This document shows, piece after piece, positions 1 to 10,939 of a stretch of DNA of 64,000 nucleotides; the stretch's first letter is position 1, and every line of letters begins with the position of its first letter. The DNA is taken from positions 41,581,159 through 41,645,158 of the forward strand of contig NC_089822.1 in the NCBI RefSeq assembly GCF_035046505.1, given 5' to 3'. The DNA comes from Tiliqua scincoides. Lineage: Eukaryota > Chordata > Lepidosauria > Squamata > Scincidae. The position numbers and the translations under genes were made by a program. The notes under the pieces are model-generated. The model saw nothing but the letters and a program-made list of their open reading frames with translations. It did no database searches and was not told the origin of the DNA.

Positions 1-2514
1 ATGTGCAATATACTATAATTTAATATCCTGAACATGATTTATCAGTTATGTTGTTGTTTTATTATTAAGATGTGATTATACTTATTTTAAAAATTTCATT
101 CTACAAATTGAGAAAATTGTCTGTCATATCGGCTGCTATTTCAGGAGTTCTCCTGAAATGCATAATACCAATTTCTGCCTGATGTGTGAAAGTAATATGT
201 CTCTGGTAATACAATGCTATGGGTTTTCAAGGACATAAAACCAGTGGAAATGATCAACTAAAGCTTGGTCACAGACTTTTTTTCTGCGCAGTATCTAATG
301 CTGAGAATGTAAATAAGGATGCTAGTAGATGTTTTATTTAATAACATGCATGTAGAGAATTTTGCCCATTAAAAAAAAAAAAACATGAGAAGCACAGGAA
401 AATCCAAATATCATTGAGAGCGCTATCCTAAGATTGTGCTGGGCCACAGCAGACCCATTAGGGTCACAAAAGTGGCATAAAGCATGTTTGCGCCTACTCC
501 AGAGTCAGCTGTGCTGGCACATGGATCCAGCCAGGGCCTAGGAGAGGGGGGTAAAGGGGGTAATTTGTACCTGGGCCCAGGATCAGAAAGGGGGCCCAGA
601 GCCAAAGGAAGGGGCCCAGAAAGTTCCTGGGATGTTACATTTTCCTGCCTCACCTGAACTTGCTGCATCTGCATGATGCTGGGGCACAACCACCTGCATG
701 CAGTGTTTGCTGCTGCAAGTCATACACGCTGGGCTCAGGAATCCATCCATGACCCTTCTGAACATAGTGTCAAATCTGGGAGGAAACTGGCCTGCTATAG
801 AAGTTCTCTGGCTTGTGGATCCCACCACCATGAAGGGGTGTATAGAAGCTCAGGGACCCAGGTGTGGGGCTGCTGCTGCTGCAGAAGTTCATTTTGGTCC
901 ATTCTCATGTGAACCTAAATATGATGATGCCAGTTTTCTGCAATCAATTTTCTATATTTCAAAGATTTTAAAGAGACTTAGGAGTTTGTTTGGTTTTCCA
1001 TATTACTTTATCTAGCTGCCAATGCCACATGTTTGGGTAGACCTGAGCTCTGCATCAAGAAGCCTAGTAGACCAGGGCTCCAAAGACTATTGTGGCTGTC
1101 AGCACCCTCCCCCTGCCTTATTCCCCCCCCCCATTCTGCCTGCCATTATTGCCCCCCTCCCCCTTTGGGAAGGGGCCCAGAAGAAACTTTGTAACCCCTG
1201 ATAAAATTCCTCTCATGGGCCCTGGATCCAGCCTCTGCAGCGATGGAACAGGGAAAGTTCATGCCAGCTGAGCTAAGCCGGTGTGGAGGTCTGGGGGTGT
1301 GGGAAGGGCAGGGAGGAGGCATTTTGGGGTGGGGAGCAGGGCTAGGATCTGGCACTTATGCTGGATCCTATCCCTGTTCCTGGGCAGTCCAGGGCAGCAC
1401 CAGGTTGCTTGGATCTGTGCCACCTCTTTAGGTGGTGCAGATCTGAGTAGATCCATTGGGGCTGCAGTGATTCTTCCCAGGGTAAGGAGCAGCGATTCCC
1501 CTTGCCTCGGGCTGAACCGCTTTCAACCCCAAACATGTGCCGGATGTGAGGCAGGCCTGCTAGCCTCCCCGTTCCAGCGCAAGTTAGGATTGTGCTGCAA
1601 ATCTTACGGCATATTAAAAAAGCATTTTGAAATATAGTTATGTTCATGGGAGAACTCATGCCAACAATATAACCCACCACCGCTTCTTCAGCTGTGCAGG
1701 TGAAATGAGCAAGAAATCAGGATAGGCAGATCTAAAGAGTGCTAAAAGGGGAAATGTGATTCCTCCTGCCCCCACAACCAAATGCAGATGTTACCCTAGA
1801 CTAAATTAAAGATTTCCATAACATGAATATATGTGTAACCAACACAGATCCCAAAACGCAGTCATGTGTCATGGAAACAGAACACTGACCTCATGGCATC
1901 ACCAGGGAAACAGCTATGCTAGTTCTTAGCATCTTTCAGAGCAGGATAACCACCTGAGTGAGCTCTTAAACACAAAGCTGCACTTCTGCTGTTTGGCCAA
2001 CAGAAACACCCTTTCTTAGTCTGATGTAATACAAGCTTATGTAAGCTATTTTTGAACTCTTGGACAGTTCAGTCTGCAACGCTTGTGATATTTTAATGCA
2101 TTTAGATATTGGCTAATATTTATCATATTCTTTGTATCAAATATTTTCTTTAAGTAACTTGACAAGGTAAATGAATTTAATTCTGTTCTTCATTTCAGTT
2201 GCCAGATCTTGTGTGTGTTATATGGCATTAGCACTAGTTGAAAATATTACAACATGCTAGGTGTTATGTTGTGTACATTCCATGGCCCCTGTCCAGAAAG
2301 CTTTCTAGCAAGGTAAAGACAGGTCAGTGGTGGAAGCAGAGGATATAACTTTCAAAAAGGAGTGCTAGGGAGGGAGCATAGTTTTATGTTAGGAGCTTGG
2401 GCACGATAGCCAGAGGGACTCCAGGAGACAAGGTAAGTGGTACGAAGAATTTTATTTGTCCAATTTAATAAAGACAAGTTGGCCAACTCAACATACCAAT
2501 ACACACTCCTATAT
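1..2514. repeat. 5' flank with a wide inverted repeat
   Basis: No exon was recognised. About 60 bases at 523-577 (starting GGATCCAGCCAGGGCC) recur inverted at 1173-1231 (ending GGGCCCTGGATCC), with runs of GGGGCCC and G/C-rich spacers between them. This looks like a decayed DNA transposon or a palindromic repeat of at least 700 bases. No target duplication was resolved. Confidence 0.4.
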
Positions 2515-2700
2515 AGTTCAGTGGTAAACCAAATGCTTTGGCAGAAAGGCATGGGTTCTATTCAAACCTCAGCATCTCCAGGTAGGGCCAAGGAAGACTC
2601 CTGTCTGAATCTGTGAAGAGTCACTGCCAGTCATTTGAAAATACTGAGCTAGATGGACCAATGGTATGAATCAACATAGAAGCAGCTTCCTATGTAAGGA
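2515..2700 (+). mobile_element. tRNA-headed SINE remnant
   Basis: The stretch has a degenerate pol III box A (CAGTGGTAAACCA), a box B (GGGTTCTATTCAAACC), CATCTCCAGGTAGGG, and a tail ending AGCAGCTTCCTATGT. This order (tRNA-like head, CTGAGCTAGATGGACCAATG, GCAGCTTCCTATG) is a familiar reptile SINE. Similar pieces occur near 53205-53385 and, inverted, at 57760-57905. Confidence 0.65.
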
Positions 2701-2795
2701 CCAGCTCCTTGGCAAACTGCAAAGAGGAGGATAGATTTACTGTCAGCAAATAAATGTGAGTCTGTACGATTCAGTATATATTAATGTAGTACATA

Positions 2796-3114
2796 CAGGT
2801 GTGTGCCACTTAACAACCATTCACTTAATGACAGACCACATATATGATGGTGGTCAAAGCACAATAAAGATGCTCTTAATGTGGCAATCGCATCTCCCAT
2901 AGCCTGCGGCAGTGTGTCTGCACAACAGAGAGGCTCTTAACTCAAAGAAGAGGCAGTCTATCTCCAGTTGCCTGTGCAGCCAGCTAGTGTCTGGCAGGGA
3001 ATGTCTGTTTACACCACAAAGGCAATAGATTGGACTGAATGTTCACTTAATGACCTAACTGCATAACAACGAGGATTGGAGAATGTATCCCAGTCATTAA
3101 GTAGTGCGCACCTG
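2796..3114. mobile_element. TA-flanked MITE, pogo/Tc1-mariner type
   Basis: The element starts CAGGTGTGTGCCACTTAA and ends TTAAGTAGTGCGCACCTG, a terminal inverted repeat of about 18 bases. A TA dinucleotide flanks both ends (2794-2795 and 3115-3116). No coding capacity is seen. The ends resemble mammalian pogo-derived MITEs. Confidence 0.7.
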
Positions 3115-3124
3115 TATTTATATA

Positions 3125-5630
3125 GTATATTCACTCATTAGTACTCTAGGCACATTTAAATAAATACAACTGCGTGAAAGTTATTTTATTTTTTGTTTTT
3201 ATAAAAGTGGTAATGTGAAAAAAGTGAGAGAAAGAACCTGAGTAGAACCCGAAAACACAGAAAAATATCTTTTCAGATACCTTTTACAGGTGAGAGAACT
3301 CAAATAGGGAAAGATCACTATGGGGAATAAGTTTTATAAATAGGGATTTGACTTTAGAAAGGCCCAATCTCCAGCTGACATTTGATAGAATAGCAGAATT
3401 CAGGAAAAGCTTTGCTGCTGAAGTAGAGGGTTCTCTCAGGGGATGAGTTAGGGAAATGTAATGGTGGGTGACAGGGCAACTGCTCTGATAAACTCTGAAC
3501 TGCCATTGATATCACCGAGGAAGGAGTGTTACTCCATCAAGCCACCTAACTGTAAGGATTCTAACTGCCATCAAGGCAGCTGTCTCAGGGAATGACAATA
3601 TAGCAGGAAGAACCCTGACACTCCTCACTCTGCTCTGCCAGCAGATTGATCCAGACAGTAAGTGTTTCTGAGAAGGGTTGACACTGGCAGTGTGTACTAG
3701 AGCTTACACCAGAGATTATTGACCTTTGATATGATCCTCTGGCATAGACTTCTGATGTAGGTGGAAAGAGACTGTTGGTTTGTTCAGGTGGTACATGTGG
3801 AAAGCTATCCCAGCTGAAACTGAAAGCAACATTGTTGAAATATGTTTGCAAGCTGCTTTGAAGACCTAGATAATGGGAAGGTGGCATGTGCTGTAAATCC
3901 CTTACATTAAAAGAAAACAACCTACAGTATGGCAGAAGGCCCAGATGGGGTATGGGGAAAACAACTAACTGCTGATAACAAACAGGCTCAAATGGAGTGG
4001 AAAGAACAAGAACAAAGGGAAGAGGAAGGAGAGGGATGAGAGTTTTAAATGTAAATGGAAAGGGCTTAGAGCTGATCTTGAAAGCCACAAGGAGCCAGTA
4101 TGGAGCTTCCAGTATTGAAGGCAACATGATCACAACAGTGGGAGAACAGGGTGATTTTAGCACAAGCATTCTGAATTAGGGTGCTAAACTAACAATTACC
4201 TCAGTCTGTAATGTATAAAAAGAGTTTATAAACGCAAATGTGACCAAGGAAAAATGTCACTCTGGAAATAACCCTTCAATCAAACACTGTGGTGACGCAC
4301 AAGTTTCAACTTCTCTGCTTTCATGGCAGTAGAGACAGAGAAAGAGAAAAGGTGGGAAAGGTTGGTGATACTAGATCTGCTGTCAGGCTATTCACCTCAG
4401 CAATAAAGACCAGCTTTGACTCTTCCCTCTTCCATCTTAGGGATGACTTTATAAGCATGCATCAGAGTGCAGGGGGGTTAAAAATACTGTATTAAGAGGA
4501 TTACTAAGAGCGAAATAGATCAACTATAGTAGTGAAATCTCTATTGATAAAAATCTGATTATAAGATCAATTTGTCCCCATGTATTTATAGTTGTAGAGT
4601 AACCTTGCATAAAAAATAAACAATGTAAATCTGAATATTGGATCAACTGCATGTTGGGTTTTAAGTAAATCATTCAGTAAAGTGAGTGTTCTGTATTAAG
4701 TGGGCTGCAGTAAATTTGATAAGTACCTATGAAGCACATGTTAATTATATTTTTGACTACTTGTTTAGATAAGACACTTCAAATAAAGATGTCTACAGAA
4801 GACACTACAGATGTGGTTAAATACCTTGAAAAGTAAGTCAAATCACCTGCCTTCTCAGTTATCACAATGCCTGATTCAGTTGATGGAGAATGGTAATGCA
4901 AACCAAGCTGATTGTGATGGTCATAATGACTAACAGTCATTGGGCTACTGCAGACCTTTGACCACACAGAAATATTTTGTCATTTGTTATTAGCAGTGCA
5001 AATTGGTCCTCCTATGGGAACAACTAGACAACCTGAAAGGTAATTGAGTTCCATTTGTATTTTTCAACTAGAACTGTGTCAAATTTTGTCATTTATAGTC
5101 ATAGCAAAATGCAAACTTTCAAAGGAACAGAAGCAGTTTTCATTGTCTTCATAGGTAAATTTTCACAAAAATTACTGTTGGGGTCCAAAAACTTTGGTGT
5201 CTTTTTTTAAAAAAAAACAACAATTCCCAATATACTTTATATCTTCCTCCACTTCTGTTCATAGATGTCATGGCATCAATATTTCCCATGAGAATTCTCA
5301 AATAACTTTTGCCCAAAATAACTCTCCATTTTCTGCTATTCAAATTCTCTATGGCATTCTTATTCAATTTACAGCCAGTTGTCAAGAAAAATCCATCATT
5401 ATCAAGTCCCTAGATTGCTCCCAGGCTATTCACCCAACATCACCATTCATTTCTTCCAAATTTTAAATGCAAATATAAATATACAGTAGCTTCTAGGATA
5501 TGAAGAGCTTATCCTTCACCTTGAAAGGTAGAGGACTGATGAAAGTTGTGCAGCTTTTCAGGAGGAGTTGGAGACAAGTCATGAAGAAGGGAGAGGAAAA
5601 GCACTCACAATTCTCTAGATCCAGCCTGTA
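3125..5630. other. No gene recognised
   Basis: AT-rich sequence with no exon recognised. A long open frame on the - strand at 3585-4169 has low-complexity composition and no family resemblance, and was not accepted as a gene. Confidence 0.5.
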
Positions 5631-5637
5631 GCCACTT

Positions 5638-5830
5638 TGGGCTCAATCCTATCCAACTTTCCAGCAGTGATGCAGCTATGCCAATGGGGCACATACTGCA
5701 TCCTGCAGTTGTGGGGGACAGTCACAGAGGCCTCCTTAAGGTAAGGGGACATTTGTTCCCTCATTGTGGAACTGCATTGTGGCTGCATTGGTGCTGGAAA
5801 GTTAGATTTTAAAGGCTCAGTTCTAACCAT
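5638..5830. mobile_element. Palindromic MITE, copy 1 of CCAATCCTATCC family
   Basis: The left end reads GGGCTCAATCCTATCCAACT and the right end carries the reverse complement in decayed form (GCTGGAAAGTTAGA, then GGCTCAGTTCTAACC). The middle contains ACATTTGTTCCCT and GCATTGTGGCTGCA, shared with the copy at 31896-32081. Superfamily is not resolved. Confidence 0.6.
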
Positions 5831-6654
5831 TTATAAGATCTGAAGCTGTTTTGACAATGTGAAAAATCTGAGTAGAAATAAGAAATGGAGTGCTTAAAAT
5901 ATAGCGGACCAAAATTGGGATTTTTGGGACACAGGAAAACCTCTGTATAGCTTTTTAGGAACAACCAGGAAGCATTTGTATATGCTAATAATCAACCAAG
6001 GCTTGTTTCCAGAGAATTAGTAGTCAATGCAAGAGAAAAACAAACTGAGCTAAGCTAAAGATACAGGTTCAGAATTTTTCGTAGTGTTCCTTTTTCAATA
6101 TGCAAGATCACTGCAGTGGGTTCTCATTCACATTCTCCTCAGATACAGATTTCACAAGGCCAAGAAGCATAAATGATTTATGACATCCTCATGGAGCATG
6201 TGGACTTGTGCAACCTCTTGCTCTGACACACTCTTTCACGTCTCTTAAGGAATGTAATAAGAAGGAGCTGCTTTTCTAAATCCTCAAGCAGAAAGAGTGA
6301 GGCATGTTTTGAAAACAATTAGGTATTGGCCAGTCTGTCTGTGTATGGACTCACTGTTCTTATGATACAGAAATCTGGTTCTATTTTCAACTGTGAGAGA
6401 AAACTCACTGAAAGTTAGGTTCTTTTTACAACCCAATGGACTGAAGCTGAACCAGCAGAATAGATCACAGTCCTTGTGTTATATCTGAAAAACATCATGT
6501 AGATTATTGATTTACATAAATAATAACAAGGCATTTGCAATTATGGAGGAAATAAAGATAAATAGAAATAAAAGTGAGATTGAAAATGTAAATAAATATT
6601 CAGCACACAGCCCACCCTGGGCATAATTTGCCCTTAATGAAATCTGTTCTTAGG

Positions 6655-6735
6655 TAGGCATCCCTCCAAAAACTGGACATAGACAATACTTAAAAGTATT
6701 GTCTATGTCCTGTTTGGGGGGGGGGGGGATGCCTA
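6655..6735. repeat. Short perfect-arm hairpin
   Basis: TAGGCATCCC and ACATAGACAATACTT on the left pair with AAGTATTGTCTATGT and a GGGATGCCTA on the right, separated by two or three bases. A run of 13 or so G interrupts the right arm. The hairpin ends exactly where the target duplication of the next hAT element begins. Confidence 0.75.
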
Positions 6736-6742
6736 TCTAGAC

Positions 6743-7247
6743 CAGTGTTGCCCAAACATTTTAGCACTGGGACCAACTTTTTAAAATGATAATCTATCAT
6801 GAACCACTAGACAAAAAAAAATCTAAAAAGAATATTTTGTATGATTAAAACTAATAATTAATTAATAATTGGAGCCATACAGTATGTGTATATAGACATT
6901 TGCTATACTCTCCTGGGAAATGGAGTTCAAGGACGGTTTCTCCCAATATTTACAGTCATTACAAGGTACTCACAAGGCTGAACTGGAGAGCAAAATGTGC
7001 AGTGAGGGACTTCCAACCAGACAAAAGGCTGAACCTGGGTTCATGCTAATTACTAGATAAAATCAGAAAATATGACATTTTAATTTGAATGAAATTACTT
7101 CATACCATAGGGTAGCATTCCAGCTAACAATTTTCTTCTGCTGCAAACCAGGCAGAGTTTTTTAATGTTTCCAAAACTTTTAGTGACCCTCCAAAAATTG
7201 GCTCACGACCCACTGGTGGGTCCCGACCCACAGTTTGGGAAACACTG
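6743..7247. mobile_element. hAT-type nonautonomous transposon
   Basis: The ends are CAGTGTTGCCCAAAC and GTTTGGGAAACACTG, inverted to each other with one mismatch. Eight-base flanks, ATCTAGAC at 6735-6742 and ACCTAGAC at 7248-7255, differ at one position, the duplication size typical of hAT. The right part contains CACGACCCACTGGTGGGTCC, a motif seen in other copies in this window. Confidence 0.8.
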
Positions 7248-7439
7248 ACCTAGACTAATACGTCTCCAGCACCTGGTCTCATGATATTAGAAAGCTCTTC
7301 TCTTATTGTTCAAGAATTGTTCAAGAAAAACCCTTATCTGGGTTTTTCCTCTCAGGCAGTCTTATTTGTGCTAACTTCAGCTTTTCTTAGCTGAGAAAAT
7401 TCCAAATCAGGGGTTCTTAACCTTTATATGATTTCAGAC

Positions 7440-7515
7440 TCCTACACACATTTACCTGGGAATAAGTCCCATTGAACTCAATGGAACTTACTTCTGAGTA
7501 GACATACATAGGATG
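7440..7515. repeat. AAGTCCCATTGA palindromic repeat
   Basis: The core AAGTCCCATTGAACTCAATG is nearly self-complementary, followed by GAACTTACTTCTGAGTAGAC. Related copies lie at about 17128-17210, 41480-41555 and (partial) 25345-25400. It is a short, abundant reptile repeat type; its superfamily was not identified. Confidence 0.65.
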
Positions 7516-8394
7516 TGTGCTGTTAGTGACACACTCAGGGTTTTTCAAGGACTGAATTAATAAACACCTTTGCTGATGTTGAAGGAGATTAATTTGCACA
7601 TATTTATACCAGTTCTGTCAAAAAGTTGTGCTGGAAAAGATAAAACTCTATTTAGCAGGATCCTAATGGTCTTGAAAGCATGTTTCTCAGACCCCAGAAT
7701 CTGCTTGGATGAAGCACGGAAGTACATGTTGATTGCAAGGCTTGCATTTTCTAAATCTAGTCCATTTTTACAGAACTGTTTATTACCTCTATGGGTGAAT
7801 TAGCCTCATAAATAATTTGCTTCATGGCACTCCTACTTCTGCATAACTTGGACATGCTCCGATTATATTGCTTGAACCATTCAGTCTGCTGCCATTAAGA
7901 TCTTGGAGTTCCAGGGCTGTACATCCTCAGTTCCATATTGTGTTGGGAATAGAGCCCCTGAAAAATTCATATAATTTGGCACTGCTACTGTCAGTTTGAA
8001 GTCACGCAGATGGACAGACTGTGGCTTGTTTAAGGAAGGGGGCATATTGATTAGAGCTACTAACACTCATTTCAGTTAAGGATCAAGATGTGAATTTTAC
8101 AAAAATTTCATAATATTCTGCTGTAAAACCATAAAATCCAGGTGATTAGGAGGAAGAATAGCATTTATTCCCTACCAGCTGAGCTAAGTATATTTAAAGT
8201 GGTGATTGAATTGCCCTTATTCACCCCTGCATTGTGTTCTTGCCAGTGGGTGTTTCCTGGTGTCTCTTTTGTGTCTTAGATTGTGGGACAGGGACCCATC
8301 TTTAAATTTCTTTTGCTATTTACGTATATGTACTGTAACTGATAAATCAATTACCGTATTTAGAGCAGGGCAGGGTAAATCAGTGTTTGTTCTG

Positions 8395-8545
8395 TACTCT
8401 CCTGAACAGGTGAACTGTAGGCCAGTGCTACTGATGAAGTGGCCTGTAGTCTGTGAAAGCTTAGGCCAAAATACAGTGGTTAATCTTTAAGGTGCAAAAG
8501 ACTGTTGTTTTTGCTCCAGCAGACTTACCAGATACACCTGGACAT
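8395..8545 (+). repeat. Interspersed repeat tail (GATGAAGTGG...GTGAAAGCTTA type)
   Basis: The stretch carries TGATGAAGTGGCCTGTAGTC, GTGAAAGCTTAGGCC, AATCTTTAAGGTGCAAAAGAC and a T-rich segment then AGCAGACTTACCAG. An inverted, shorter relative is at 57160-57250 (AAAGACTAATTTTCAGCATA and CTCTTCATCAG). This is a common amniote repeat; I do not name the family. Confidence 0.55.
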
Positions 8546-9255
8546 AAAGACCCAATGGCAACTTTCTAGTTTTACTCCTTCCAATCTTCACCTCTTCTTC
8601 CTCATCTTGATGCAACTCTCTTCTGTACCTTCACCCCCCTACGTCTTTCCACCCTTGAATCTCCAGTTGGCATGAGAATAGTCCACATCTGATTTAGGCT
8701 AGATGCCAGTGATTATTCTTTCCTTATGCTCTGTTTATTAGAAAACAATCTGAAAACATTTTCCCAACTCTCCCAAACCTTGTGAGAGAGATTTGTACAA
8801 TGCATGCAATTTCAGTTCATTATCCCCTTTCCCAGCGGGATAAGCACTGGCAAGAGATCCAGTGTGAAGACGTAGGACAAGCCTCAGTTCTTAGTTTCCT
8901 ATTATGGAATTTATTTAGACTCTAAAGAGACTATATTTAAACACGTCTGGAGATACAGGCCAAAAAACTCACACACCAGCAAATAGTGGAACCCCCTTTC
9001 ACCAACCCTTACTCTCAGCCAGCCCTGAGCAGCTTCACACAGAATAGTTTTTTTCCATGAATCTGTGTTCTGAATGCATATGCTTCATAACATGTGGCAT
9101 ACACAATGTGCTTATTTTGTTGTATGTACTCATTGTGAGGATCTGCCACACATAATTTCCTACTGCATGAACATGGAGTGAAATGGAGACATGCACGTGG
9201 CTCACTGATTACAGCAACCATGTAGCATGTAGCAAAAGCAACCGTGTAGCAAAAG

Positions 9256-9645
9256 AATTGACGATGGCTGGATCCCAAAGGATCTCCTCTATGGAGAACT
9301 CGTGCAGGGAAAGTGCCCTACAGGTAGACCACAGCTGCAATACAAGGATATCTGCAAGAGGGATCTGAAGGCCTTAGGATTGGACCTCAACAGGTGGGAA
9401 ACCTTGGCCTCTGAGCATCCTGCATGGAGGCAGGCTGTGCAGCATGGCCTCTTCCAGTTTGAAGAGACACTTGCTCAACAGACTGAGGCAAAGAGGCAAA
9501 GAAGGAAGGCCCATAGCCAGGGAGACAGACCAGGGACAGACTATATTTGCTCTCAGTGTGGAAGGGATTGTCACTCCTGAATCGGCCTTTTCAGCCACAC
9601 TAGACGCTATTCCAGAACCACCATTCAAAGCACGATACCAGACTC
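9256..9645 (+). mobile_element. Non-LTR retrotransposon 3' fragment (zinc-finger C-terminus)
   Basis: The fragment codes [40 protein letters not shown] and [10 protein letters not shown], the C-terminus of a LINE endonuclease/reverse-transcriptase polyprotein that ends in a Cys-His zinc finger. A stop interrupts the frame just after CHS, so it is dead. It is a sister to the better-kept - strand copy at 20885-21232. The LINE clade (RTE-like or other) is not resolved. Confidence 0.75.
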
Positions 9646-9747
9646 TGTTGGATACCCATGTTGGAAACAGTAGTGCATCAAGTGGCTTTAATGAGAACTG
9701 GTAAATATATTTAGCATTACATTCTAAAATTCATTTAACTCATATCT

Positions 9748-10191
9748 CAACATTACTCAAACTGTGAGCCAATTTCAGGTGGGTTGTGTAGCACTAGCAC
9801 TGCTGCCATTGAAAATACAGAAATGAAAATGCAGGGTACAGAGCTGCTGGGCAGGGTGAGAGAGAGGCCTGGTGCTTTGCCCTGAATAGGTGGGAAGATG
9901 GGACACTGGAAAGGGGGAAGGGCTGTGTGATTGGAGAAGAATCCAAGACTGTGTTCTGCTTTGACTTTCAAGCTGGAATGGTTGAATGTCAAGTTGGAAT
10001 GTTTGAATTCCAAGCTATACAAACTAACAGCATGAGCATGCTGTGTAATGGGATCTTTGGCTGATCGTGGCTTAGGTTTGAAGCCTAAATTGATTATGTC
10101 ACTTCCAGCTATGACATCACTTCTGGTGGGTCCCAGTGGACTGTCATTCTTAAAAAGTGGATCCCGGTACTAAGAAGTTTGAGAACCACTG
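9748..10191. mobile_element. hAT-type nonautonomous transposon
   Basis: The right end GTTTGAGAACCACTG matches that of the 16583-17059 element, and the left end CAACATTACTCAAACTGTGA is a decayed inverse. Eight-base flanks TCATATCT (9740-9747) and ACATATCT (10192-10199) differ at one base. The body has GGTGGGTCCCAGTGG near its right end. Confidence 0.7.
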
Positions 10192-10708
10192 ACATATCTT
10201 AATCAGTAAAATACACAGTATCTGTCAGTATACTACTACCTTTAGATTTTGATCCTCAAAATTGTGGTTAAAAAGTAAGATTCAGATGGCTGACAATTTA
10301 AAACTCATGGTTCAGCCTACAATGTTGGAAACTTCTTATTTTTGAGAATATAGGATTAGTGACCAACTCCAACATCTGGCCACAACATCTCAAAACATCC
10401 CTTTAAAACACACTACAGTTTCTTCACTGGCTGCATCTATTTTCGTATCTTAGACAGATAAATGTAGCTTTCACATGAACCAATTTTCATACACAGGTGC
10501 TTCTCAGTTTACTCTTGTTTGATTTAGACATTTTTAGAAGAACGTGTATCTAATACCAATACCTAATTTATGTTTGCAAATTTTTGGAATAATGCGGTCA
10601 AACTTCATGAGTGTTTAGTTGGCAGCATAGTTGTGTGCAATGCCTTTCAGGTTGCTGTGCTTCATGCATTGTTTTATTTACTGTGAAACTCTGTTTTCCC
10701 CATCAACC

Positions 10709-10933
10709 ATGTCTGGAAAATGTCTGGGGAGCTTAAAGCTAAAAAGGCAATCACAATTGATGAGACATTAGATCTGATCAACCACCTTCAGAGAGGAGAG
10801 TATGGATTGGACATTGGTTGTGTGCTTTGTTTGAATGGGTGCACTATTTGTACTATCTGAGACAGTGCTGAAAAGATAAAGAAAAACATTCAATCGGGGA
10901 CACCTCCAAGTGAAAACCTCTTATTCTCGGAGT
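10709..10933 (+). pseudogene. Pogo/Tigger-like transposase N-terminal fragment
   Basis: From about 10738 the + strand codes KAITIDETLDLINHLQRGEY, GLDIGCVLCLNGCTICTI, one in-frame stop (TGA near 10858), then DSAEKIKKNIQSGTPPSENL. The pattern KAIT-E-L--I--L-RGE---DI---L-----TI--I-D-AEKIK is the CENP-B/Tigger helix-turn-helix DNA-binding domain. It is a fragment of a plain DNA transposon, broken by at least one stop. It may be the coding relative of the TA-flanked MITEs in this window, but this is not shown. Confidence 0.7.
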
Positions 10934-10939
10934 TCTATG

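Noticed and set aside
3585-4169. 194-codon open frame on the - strand
   Set aside because: Low-complexity Ser/Pro/Leu-rich composition, no family resemblance and no splice or conservation support; likely chance in repeat-derived DNA.
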